From ZC4RG17 sp036259475 (GTDB lineage: Bacteria; Actinomycetota; Acidimicrobiia; Spongiisociales; ZC4RG35): a stretch of DNA of 23,733 nt. Every line of letters begins with the position of its first letter. Position 1 is the first letter of the stretch. The notes beneath the pieces were generated by a model, which was not told the DNA's origin, made no database searches, and saw nothing but the letters and a program-made list of their open reading frames with translations. Shown piece after piece: positions 1 through 5,921 of the stretch. A program made the translations under genes and the position numbers. Where the stretch lies: NCBI GenBank assembly GCA_036259475.1, contig DATABS010000077.1, positions 1-23,733 of the forward strand. Direction: 5' to 3'.

Positions 1-32
1 CATTCACAGAATGGCTGTTGAACCACAGGGTG

Positions 33-38
33 TACCGT
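33..38 (+). promoter_or_regulatory. Candidate -10 element of tRNA-Leu
   Basis: The hexamer TACCGT fits the TAnnnT pattern seen before several other genes here and ends 8 nt before the mature tRNA 5' end. No convincing -35 element lies at 16-18 bp, so this is only a tentative call. The tRNA could also be transcribed from further upstream, outside the window. Confidence 0.35.
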
Positions 39-46
39 GACAGTGC

Positions 47-133
47 GCCCGGGTGGCGGAATCGGTCAGACGCGGAGGTCTTAAACACCTCTGTCCCGAT
101 CGGGACGTGTGGGTTCGACTCCCACCCCGGGCA
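47..133 (+). tRNA. tRNA-Leu (anticodon UAA)
   Basis: A complete class II tRNA of 87 nt. The seven-base acceptor stem GCCCGGG pairs with CCCGGGC and is followed by discriminator base A. The anticodon stem GAGGT/ACCTC encloses the loop CTTAAAC, giving anticodon TAA, which reads UUA leucine codons. A long variable arm (GTCCC-GATC-GGGAC type stem) is typical of tRNA-Leu, and the T arm is GTGGG-TTCGACT-CCCAC. The 3' CCA is not encoded, so it must be added by tRNA nucleotidyltransferase. UUA is a very rare codon in high-G+C genomes, so this is a minor isoacceptor. Seen directly in the sequence; fold done by eye. Confidence 0.96.
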
Positions 134-182
134 CTCCGGCCGGTGATCGAAGTGCGCGCCGCACATGTGTGATACCGAAGTT

Positions 183-213
183 GCTGGGGGAGGGCGGTAG
201 GCCCTCCCCCAGC
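183..213. terminator. 13-bp GC-rich hairpin, probable bidirectional terminator
   Basis: A perfect inverted repeat: GCTGGGGGAGGGC, a five-base loop GGTAG, then the exact reverse complement. It lies 49 nt after the tRNA and 14 nt after the stop codon of the minus-strand lipoprotein remnant, so it sits where it could end transcription from both sides. No T-run follows on either strand, so it is not a textbook intrinsic terminator, but T-less hairpins of this kind are common at gene ends in high-G+C actinobacteria. Confidence 0.7.
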
Positions 214-227
214 TCGAACTGGTCCGT

Positions 228-562
228 TCACCCCTCGACGGTGAACTCCGCCACGATGCCGAGGAAAGCATGGGGGGTGCCGTCACCCATGTCGGGTGGC
301 CCCTCCGCCGCCTCGTCACCGGTCATGGCCTCTTCGACTACCGCCGGGTCGGCACCTTGGGGAATGAAGCACACGATGGCGTAACGGCCCGGCTCGGACA
401 CCGTGATGGTGTCACCTGCCCCTTCGGGATTCATCCCATCCTCCTCGGGCATCGCCACAAGGACGCCCTGGAACTCGACCAGGCTCTCGCTTTCGTCGGC
501 AAGTTCGAGCAGCTAACCGACACCGCCGACACCGCTACCGCGAGCAGTGTTCTGGTTTTCAT
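228..562 (-). pseudogene. Broken cupredoxin-like lipoprotein gene (signal peptide and C-terminus in different frames)
   Basis: Two halves of one protein lie in different minus-strand frames. From ATG at 562, preceded by a good ribosome binding site (GGGAGA, 5 nt spacing), the frame reads MKTRTLLAVAVSAVSVSC, a lipoprotein signal peptide ending in a lipobox VSVSC. This frame stops at 431 after 43 residues. Another frame, open from 512 to 228, encodes a conserved-looking C-terminus with LVEFQGVLVAMP, PGRYAIVCFIPQG and PHAFLGIVAEFTV. It resembles the last strands of cupredoxin-like secreted proteins (Cys and His retained; the usual Met position reads Ile). That frame has a TAG at 513-515 and only a weak internal GTG start at 458. 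The central part of the domain seems to be missing, so an out-of-frame deletion is inferred. An assembly or base-calling error is a less likely alternative, because residues appear missing as well as shifted. The family assignment is from memory of motifs. Confidence 0.6.
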
Positions 563-630
563 GGTTCTCCCATAGGGGTCCCCTCGTGAGGCCATCCTCG
601 CCAGTAAGCATTGCCCTCGATACGAGATCG

Positions 631-655
631 TTACGCAAACGCGCGTTCGTTACCC
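631..655. promoter_or_regulatory. Small palindrome flanked by direct repeats, possible operator
   Basis: Upstream of the amidohydrolase operon, the perfect palindrome AACGCGCGTT (638-647) is flanked by two direct copies of GTTAC. It lies in the 243-bp gap between the divergent lipoprotein remnant and the operon, where an operator would be expected. Nothing else supports it, and short GC palindromes arise easily by chance in DNA of this composition. Confidence 0.2.
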
Positions 656-805
656 AGGTGGCTAGACCGGTGCCGCACGGTGTCGGAACGCCGCTGTTGT
701 GACCAGTCCGATTCGTATCCTCGTCGATCACGTCAGGACTCAAGATTCACGAGAAGACACATGTGGCTTGTTTCGCGGCCGCACGCCAGGAGTAAGCCAG
801 CCTTG

Positions 806-1588
806 ATGGCCTTTTCGCGTTGGAACATCAACCTTGAACGCGCCTTCATCGCGACCGCCGTCCACAATGGTCACGAGCTGCGACGAGAGGTGGCGGAGGC
901 GATCACCATCGACGAGTCCACGCGTTTGCGGGAGGAGGATCCTCACACCGGGACCCTTGCCTCTCATCTCGAGTCGTACGTGATCGTCGATCGGTCGCGG
1001 TTCGAGGTGGACCTGAATCGGCCCCCAGAAGAGGCGGTATACACAAGGCCCGAACACAGTTGGGGAATCGAAGTATGGGCGGAGCCGCCAGACGAGGACC
1101 TGGTGCGCCGATCGCGGGCCCAGCATCACGACTTCTACAGTCAGCTTCGCCGGGTGCTCGAGCAGCTAGTCGAGCGTCACGGCGGCTTCGTTTTGTTTGA
1201 CGTGCACTCCTACAACCATCGCCGAGCGGGTCCTGATCATGCGCCCGAGGATCCTGCAGACAATCCCCTCATCAATGTCGGCACCGGTTCCCTTCCTCCG
1301 AAGTGGCGGCCGGTGGCCGAGGCGTTCGTGACGTCCCTTCGGCGCCAGAGGGTCGCCGGCGAGTTCCTCGACGTGCGGGAGAATGTCCGCTTTCGGGGTC
1401 GCTATGTCGCCCAGTTCGTACACGACAACTTCGGCGGAGTCGGATGCGCCTTGGCGATCGAGATCAAAAAGGTGTTCATGGACGAGTGGACTCACCAGCT
1501 CGACGAAGCAAGGCTGGCTCAACTGGGCGCCACCCTGGCCGAGACGGCCGGCCCCGTCTTGGAAGCGTGGGAAACGGCATGCCGGTAA
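806..1588 (+). CDS. N-formylglutamate amidohydrolase-like hydrolase
   Basis: About 260 residues matching the N-formylglutamate amidohydrolase (HutG/FGase-like) family, metal-dependent enzymes that hydrolyse N-acyl or amide bonds of glutamate-like substrates in the cytoplasm. Visible motifs, numbered from ATG 806, are ATAVHNGHE (H20, H23), VDLNRPP (D69-R72), LFDVHSYNHRR (D132, H134, H138) and EIKK (E219), which are candidate metal-binding and catalytic residues. The frame stays open upstream to 611, but the extension looks non-coding. The start at 806 fits the family's usual short N-terminus; AGGAG lies 13 nt before it. ATG 761 (GAGAAG, 4 nt spacing) and TTG 803 are alternatives. The stop overlaps the start of the DUF1704 gene by 10 bp, so the two are surely co-transcribed. 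Because the neighbours are DUF1704 and ATP-grasp genes and not hut genes, its substrate is probably not formylglutamate from histidine breakdown (inference). Confidence 0.85.
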   Translation: MAFSRWNINLERAFIATAVHNGHELRREVAEAITIDESTRLREEDPHTGTLASHLESYVIVDRSRFEVDLNRPPEEAVYTRPEHSWGIEVWAEPPDEDLVRRSRAQHHDFYSQLRRVLEQLVERHGGFVLFDVHSYNHRRAGPDHAPEDPADNPLINVGTGSLPPKWRPVAEAFVTSLRRQRVAGEFLDVRENVRFRGRYVAQFVHDNFGGVGCALAIEIKKVFMDEWTHQLDEARLAQLGATLAETAGPVLEAWETACR

Positions 1589-2730
1589 GCTCGCAGGATA
1601 TTGCCGTCGACCGGGAGTTGTCGGAGATCTCCGGGCGTCTGCCGCTCCTGAGGTACGTGACTCCTACCAACGCTAACGAGGCGCGGGAATCCTTCTTGCG
1701 AGGCGAGGCCGACGAGCCGCCCTTCGTATACCGCCCGATTCCGGATCTCGCTGAGATCGGTGCACGCCTCGCCGAGGTTGACCCGGATACGGCCGAGGAT
1801 CCGGCGGTGCGCCACCTGACGATCAGCCTGAAGGAGGAACTGGAAAACCGGCTCGACCTGCTCTCCGCTCGCGGCACTCCCCGCTTCTTCGTCGCCGCGG
1901 TGGAGCTGTTCGGAAGCGTAGAGGAGGCCCTGTACGATTTGGCACTCGAGCTGCTCGATCTGGAGCCACTCTCCCCGCCGGATTCCTACCTGTCCGCGCT
2001 CGAGGTGGCGGAAGCAGCTCGAGCGCAGATCGCTCGCTACCGGGAGGGGTACCCGGAGATGAACGCCGAAGTACGAGTCAGCGACACCACTCCCGGGGTG
2101 ATGGTGGAGCATGGCGACCTGTACATCGGCTCCGACGTCCTGGTCGGCGCCGATCATGTCACGAGCCTCCTCGCCCACGAGGTCGATGTTCATGTCCTCA
2201 CCTACGCCAACGGCTCCGCCCAGCCACTACACACGCTGGCCACCGGACTCGCCGGCTACGATCAGACGCAAGAGGCACTCGGCGTTCTGGCTGAGCACCT
2301 GGCGGGAGGACTGCGTCGGAAGCGCCTGCGGGTCCTGGCGTACCGAGTGGTAGCTGCCAGGATGCTCAGTGACCAGGCGTCGTTCTTCGAGACTCAACTC
2401 CGCCTGGTTGAGCTTGGCGCCGGCCGCCGAACGGCCTTCACCACCACGATGCGGGCGTATCGCGCCGGCGGCATGACCAAGGATGCGATCTACCTGCGTG
2501 GCCTTGTGCGACTCTTTCAACACCTGGCGGCGGGAGGTGAACTCGCTCCGTTGTTCATAGGGAAGATCTCCCTGTCCGAGGCGCCGCTCATCTCCGAACT
2601 GAGAGAGCGAGAGGTGCTGATCGCCGCGCCGCTTCGCCCCCGATTTCTCGACTTCCCCCTAGCCGCCCGGCGACTGGCGGACATCCGGGCCGGTCTCACC
2701 ATCACCCAGTTAGGAGTCTTGTCATCATGA
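1579..2730 (+). CDS. DUF1704 (QEGLA-motif) putative zinc carboxypeptidase
   Basis: A 383-residue protein of the DUF1704/TIGR02421 family, annotated elsewhere as 'flavohemoglobin expression-modulating QEGLA motif protein' or 'tyrosine/phenylalanine carboxypeptidase domain'. Eukaryotic relatives (MATCAP) are zinc carboxypeptidases that remove the C-terminal tyrosine of tubulin. The zinc motif HEVDVH (H200, E201, H205) lies in LLAHEVDVHVLTYANG, followed by SGLAGY-like ATGLAGYDQ and QEALGVLAE (Q231-E239), a variant of QEGLA that should supply the third zinc ligand. No signal peptide is visible, so it should be cytoplasmic. The start at 1579 (MPVSSQDIAV) was chosen because the preceding 92 codons of the same open frame overlap the amidohydrolase and look like shadow coding. 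It overlaps the upstream gene by 10 bp and the downstream gene by ATGA. The enzymatic role in bacteria is not established; peptidase activity is inferred from the motif. Confidence 0.88.
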   Translation: MPVSSQDIAVDRELSEISGRLPLLRYVTPTNANEARESFLRGEADEPPFVYRPIPDLAEIGARLAEVDPDTAEDPAVRHLTISLKEELENRLDLLSARGTPRFFVAAVELFGSVEEALYDLALELLDLEPLSPPDSYLSALEVAEAARAQIARYREGYPEMNAEVRVSDTTPGVMVEHGDLYIGSDVLVGADHVTSLLAHEVDVHVLTYANGSAQPLHTLATGLAGYDQTQEALGVLAEHLAGGLRRKRLRVLAYRVVAARMLSDQASFFETQLRLVELGAGRRTAFTTTMRAYRAGGMTKDAIYLRGLVRLFQHLAAGGELAPLFIGKISLSEAPLISELREREVLIAAPLRPRFLDFPLAARRLADIRAGLTITQLGVLSS

Positions 2731-3773
2731 AAATCGGATTCGTCGTCAACGACGTCGGGACAGAGAACGCCCAGTACACGACCACGCGGCTGGCAATGGC
2801 CGCCCACAACCGCGAGCACGAGGCATGGCTACTTGGCGTGGCCGACCTGGCTCACGATCCCGACGGTTCGGTGACGGGGCATGCCCGGGGACCCGTCGTG
2901 GGAAAGACTTATCGGTCGTTGACGACTTTTCTCGCCGACATCCAGGATTCCGACGGCCAGGACACGATCGAGGTCAGCGACCTCGACGTCCTGATGTTGC
3001 GCAACGACCCCGCTGACGACGCCCTGGACCGGCCTTGGGCCCAAACGTCCGGCGTGCTGTTCGGCCAACTCGCGGCCGCCGCCGGCGTGATCGTTCTCAA
3101 CGACCCTGTTCATCTCGCCGACGCCATCAACAAAACCTACTTCCAGCACTTTCCCGAGGAGGTGAGGCCCCGAACCTTGATCTCTCGCGACGAAGACGAC
3201 ATCAAGGAATTCATTGCCGACCAGGGCGGCCGAGCGGTTCTCAAGCCCCTTCAGGGATCAGGTGGTCAGGGTGTTTTCGTGGTGGGCGGTGATGAGTCGA
3301 TCAACGTCAACCAGATCATCGAAACCATCACCCGTGACGGATTCGTCGTAGCCCAAGAGTATTTGGAGGAGGCGGAGGCAGGTGATGTCCGGATGTTCGT
3401 GATGAACGGTGATCCGCTGCAGATCGACGGCAAGTATGCCGCCTTCCGGAGAGTCAACGAGAGCGGCGATCCTCGCTCGAACATGCACGCCGGGGGCAAG
3501 GCCAAATCCGTCAAGGTGGAAGGCAACATGCTCGAGCTGGTCGAGATTGTCCGTCCCAAGCTCATCAACGACGGGATGTTCCTCGTGGGCCTCGACGTCG
3601 TGGGGTCGAAACTCATGGAAGTCAACGTCTTCAGTCCCGGCGGTATCGGAAGTGCCGGCAGCCTTCACGAAGTCGACTACGCCGTCCCGATCATCGAGGC
3701 CTTGGAACGAAAGCTCATGCTCAAGGAGAGCTACGGGAGCGCGCTCACCAATGTCGCTCTAGCCACTCTCTGA
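2727..3773 (+). CDS. Glutathione-synthase-like ATP-grasp ligase
   Basis: A 348-residue protein with the GshB/RimK-like ATP-grasp fold, which joins a carboxylate to an amine through an acyl-phosphate, using ATP and magnesium. An N-terminal pre-ATP-grasp domain contains DVLMLRNDP (residues 87-95) and VLNDP...NK (123-136). The ATP-grasp core has VLKPLQGSGGQGVF (K173, glycine loop 177-182), VAQEYLEEAEAGDVRMFV (E211-D220-R222), the substrate-loop-like NMHAGGKA (252-259) and metal ligands in GLDVVGSKLMEVN (D290, E298, N300). The size fits glutathione synthetase (about 315-350 residues). The start ATG overlaps the DUF1704 stop, with AGGAG 10 nt before it. Actinobacteria usually make mycothiol instead of glutathione and no gshA is visible, so classical glutathione synthesis is doubtful. 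An amide ligase working with the two upstream hydrolases is the better inference; the product is unknown. Confidence 0.88.
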   Translation: MKIGFVVNDVGTENAQYTTTRLAMAAHNREHEAWLLGVADLAHDPDGSVTGHARGPVVGKTYRSLTTFLADIQDSDGQDTIEVSDLDVLMLRNDPADDALDRPWAQTSGVLFGQLAAAAGVIVLNDPVHLADAINKTYFQHFPEEVRPRTLISRDEDDIKEFIADQGGRAVLKPLQGSGGQGVFVVGGDESINVNQIIETITRDGFVVAQEYLEEAEAGDVRMFVMNGDPLQIDGKYAAFRRVNESGDPRSNMHAGGKAKSVKVEGNMLELVEIVRPKLINDGMFLVGLDVVGSKLMEVNVFSPGGIGSAGSLHEVDYAVPIIEALERKLMLKESYGSALTNVALATL

Positions 3774-3822
3774 AACTCTTCCTCGAGACGGAGCCGTTGG
3801 AGCAGTTCTCGACGACTCTGGT

Positions 3823-4026
3823 TCAGTCGAGCACGAACGTGACCAGCAGGTTCACCTGGTATTCGCCGATCGTCCCGTCGTCGGTCAGATTCACTCTCTG
3901 TTCTTTGATCCATGCGCTCCGCAGGTTGCGAAGCGTTTCCCGTGCTCGGTCGAGTCCTTCTTCGATGGCGGCCTCGAAGCTCTCGCTCGAGGTCGCGCTG
4001 ATCTCGGTGACACGTGCAACAGCCAT
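3823..4026 (-). CDS. Dodecin family flavin-binding protein
   Basis: A 67-residue protein of the dodecin family: small proteins that form hollow dodecamers and bind flavins (riboflavin or FMN), buffering or storing them in the cytoplasm. The N-terminus MAVARVTEISATSSESFEAA and the central RARETLRNLRSAWI, ending in a short beta strand VNLLVTFVLD, match the beta-alpha-beta-beta pattern and the usual length of 65-75 residues. The start at 4026 is fixed by an excellent ribosome binding site, AGGAGG, 7 nt before the ATG; a start at 4059 in the same frame would add 11 residues unlike the family. It is convergent with the ATP-grasp gene, leaving 49 bp between the stops with no clear terminator. It stands alone, so context adds nothing on function. 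Confidence 0.92.
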   Translation of the reverse strand: MAVARVTEISATSSESFEAAIEEGLDRARETLRNLRSAWIKEQRVNLTDDGTIGEYQVNLLVTFVLD

Positions 4027-4175
4027 GTGGCGCCTCCTGTTGGTCGGCCGGTTACTCACCTCGTACTACCCGCCGGTCGCCGGGTGAATCATCGTGCCGA
4101 GCAGAGACGTCTCTCGCGTGCTGAGGCGAACCGTTCGGCTTGCGGAGGTATTTGCTCGGCCCCATGCTGTAGTCG

Positions 4176-5921
4176 ATGACCGTCGACGCCGGACCGCTCT
4201 CCGACTCGCGCCTCGCCAATCTGGGCGCCCGGCTCATCGCCGACGCATACGAGGGCTTCGAAAGCAGGTTCCGCATCGTCACCAGGCGCGCCCGGATCCG
4301 GTTCGCCGAGCGGGACTGGCAGGGGATGGCGACCGACGCCCACGAGCGCCTGGACCTCTACGAACGAGCCTCCCAAGGGACGGCCGCCAGCATCCGCGAC
4401 CTGCTGGGCCAGCGCAGCGAGGATGAGATGGTGTGGGCGGGAATGAAGGCGGTCTACTCGGGCCTGATCATGGATCGCCACGATTGGGAGCTGGCCGAGA
4501 CGTTCTTCAACTCGGTGACCCGGAAGATCTTCGCCACCGTGGGAGTCGACCCGCGCATCGAATTCGTCGACACCGACTTTGATAGCCCGCCCAGCGAGCC
4601 GGTGACACCGCTACACCGCAGCTATCCCTCCCTTCCGATCCGGGAGCTGGTGGGAAAGGTGTTGGAGGAGGCCGCCCTCGGAGCCGAGTTCGTGGATCTG
4701 GAACGTGACGCCGAGCTGGCTTCGCAGCGAATCGCCGCCCACCTCCGCTCGATCGGCGCCCTCCGGGTGGTCGATCGGACGGAGGTGATCGACGCGGTGT
4801 TCTTTCGGGGGAAGGGCGCCTACATCATCGGCCGCCTCTACTCCGGCTCGCATGTGGTGCCTCTGGTTCTGGCGATGCTGCACCCGCCCGAAGGGCTGGT
4901 TGTCGACGCCGTCCTCCTCACCGAGAACCAGGTCTCGATCCTGTTCTCGTTCACCCGGTCGTATTTCCATGTCGACGTCGATCGCCCCTGGGACTTGATC
5001 CGCTTTCTCCGCACCTTGATGCCGCGCAAGCGCCTGGCCGAGCTCTACATCAGCCTGGGTCACAACAAGCACGGCAAGACAGCCCTCTACCGGGAGCTGC
5101 GCCGCCATCTTCTCACTTCGGGGGACCGCTTCATCCTGGCCCGGGGCGCTCCGGGGTTGGTGATGGTGGTGTTCACCCTTCCGGGATTCGATGTCGTCTT
5201 CAAGGTGATCAAGGACAGGTTCCCGCCCCAGAAGACCACGACCCGGTCGAAAGTGAAGGAGAAATACGGGTTCGTCTTCCACCATGACCGAGCGGGGAGG
5301 CTCGTGGACGCCCAGGAGTTCGCCTATCTCGCCCTGCCGCTCGACCGCTTCGAGCGCGAGGTGCTGGATCAGCTCACCGCCGAGTGCGACCGCTCGGTGG
5401 ACGTCGGATCGGATACCGTCACGATCCGGCACTGTTACGTCGAACGGCGCGTCATCCCCCTCGACCTGTATCTGCGCGACGCAGATCCGACTCTTGCCCG
5501 GGAGGCGATCGTCGACTACGGGTCGGCGATCCGTGAGCTGGCCGCCTCCGGCATCTTTCCCGGCGACCTCTTGCTGAAGAACTTCGGCGTCACTCGTCAC
5601 GGCCGTGTCGTGTTCTACGACTACGACGAGCTGTCCGCTCTCAGCGAGGTCAAGTTCCGGGCGGTTCCTGCCGCCCGAAGCGCCGAAGCAGAAATGGCGG
5701 CCGAGCCCTGGTTCAGCGTCGGTCCCACCGATGTGTTCCCGGCGGAGTTCGAGACGTTCCTCGGGGTGAAGGGCCAGATTCGCCAGGCTTTCGCGGCCGA
5801 GCACGATGAGCTGTTCGGCGACGAGTGGTGGCGATCGATGCAGCAGCGGGTGGACGACGGCGAGCTGATCGAGATCTATCCCTATGAGCCGCGGGCCCGA
5901 CTGGCGCCTGCCCCGGATTAG
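4176..5921 (+). CDS. aceK: Isocitrate dehydrogenase kinase/phosphatase
   Basis: A 581-residue AceK, close to the 578 residues of the E. coli enzyme. AceK phosphorylates and dephosphorylates isocitrate dehydrogenase, switching carbon between the TCA cycle and the glyoxylate shunt during growth on acetate or fatty acids. Diagnostic stretches are LGHNKHGKTALYRELRRHL, FTLPGFDVVFKVIKDRF (K343 in the ATP-contacting lysine segment), QEFAYLALPLDRF, VERRVIPLDLYL and FPGDLLLKNFGVTRHGRVVF followed by YDYDE. D464 and D482 align with E. coli D457 and D475, so catalysis should be intact. The N-terminal regulatory half (from ARLIADAYEGFESRFR) is also present. ATG 4176 is the first possible start because an in-frame stop lies 4-6 nt before it. 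No Shine-Dalgarno sequence is close; CATGCT ends 7 nt upstream and may act as a -10 for a leaderless mRNA. No aceA, aceB or icd lies in the window. AceK is best known from Proteobacteria, which makes it notable here. Confidence 0.96.
   Translation: MTVDAGPLSDSRLANLGARLIADAYEGFESRFRIVTRRARIRFAERDWQGMATDAHERLDLYERASQGTAASIRDLLGQRSEDEMVWAGMKAVYSGLIMDRHDWELAETFFNSVTRKIFATVGVDPRIEFVDTDFDSPPSEPVTPLHRSYPSLPIRELVGKVLEEAALGAEFVDLERDAELASQRIAAHLRSIGALRVVDRTEVIDAVFFRGKGAYIIGRLYSGSHVVPLVLAMLHPPEGLVVDAVLLTENQVSILFSFTRSYFHVDVDRPWDLIRFLRTLMPRKRLAELYISLGHNKHGKTALYRELRRHLLTSGDRFILARGAPGLVMVVFTLPGFDVVFKVIKDRFPPQKTTTRSKVKEKYGFVFHHDRAGRLVDAQEFAYLALPLDRFEREVLDQLTAECDRSVDVGSDTVTIRHCYVERRVIPLDLYLRDADPTLAREAIVDYGSAIRELAASGIFPGDLLLKNFGVTRHGRVVFYDYDELSALSEVKFRAVPAARSAEAEMAAEPWFSVGPTDVFPAEFETFLGVKGQIRQAFAAEHDELFGDEWWRSMQQRVDDGELIEIYPYEPRARLAPAPD

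Noticed and set aside
4..231. 75-residue minus-strand open frame across the tRNA
   Set aside because: It overlaps the tRNA-Leu gene and the 183-213 hairpin and has no protein-like features.
611..805. N-terminal extension of the amidohydrolase frame
   Set aside because: Composition is basic and serine-rich with no family similarity, and the family motif begins soon after ATG 806. ATG 761 remains possible.
1303..1578. N-terminal extension of the DUF1704 frame by 92 codons
   Set aside because: It lies in another frame over conserved amidohydrolase sequence and has arginine-rich shadow composition; the homologous region starts at about 1579.
2727..3773. Calling the ATP-grasp gene gshB (true glutathione synthetase)
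   Set aside because: No gshA is seen, the neighbours are hydrolases, and actinobacteria normally use mycothiol, so only a family-level call is justified.
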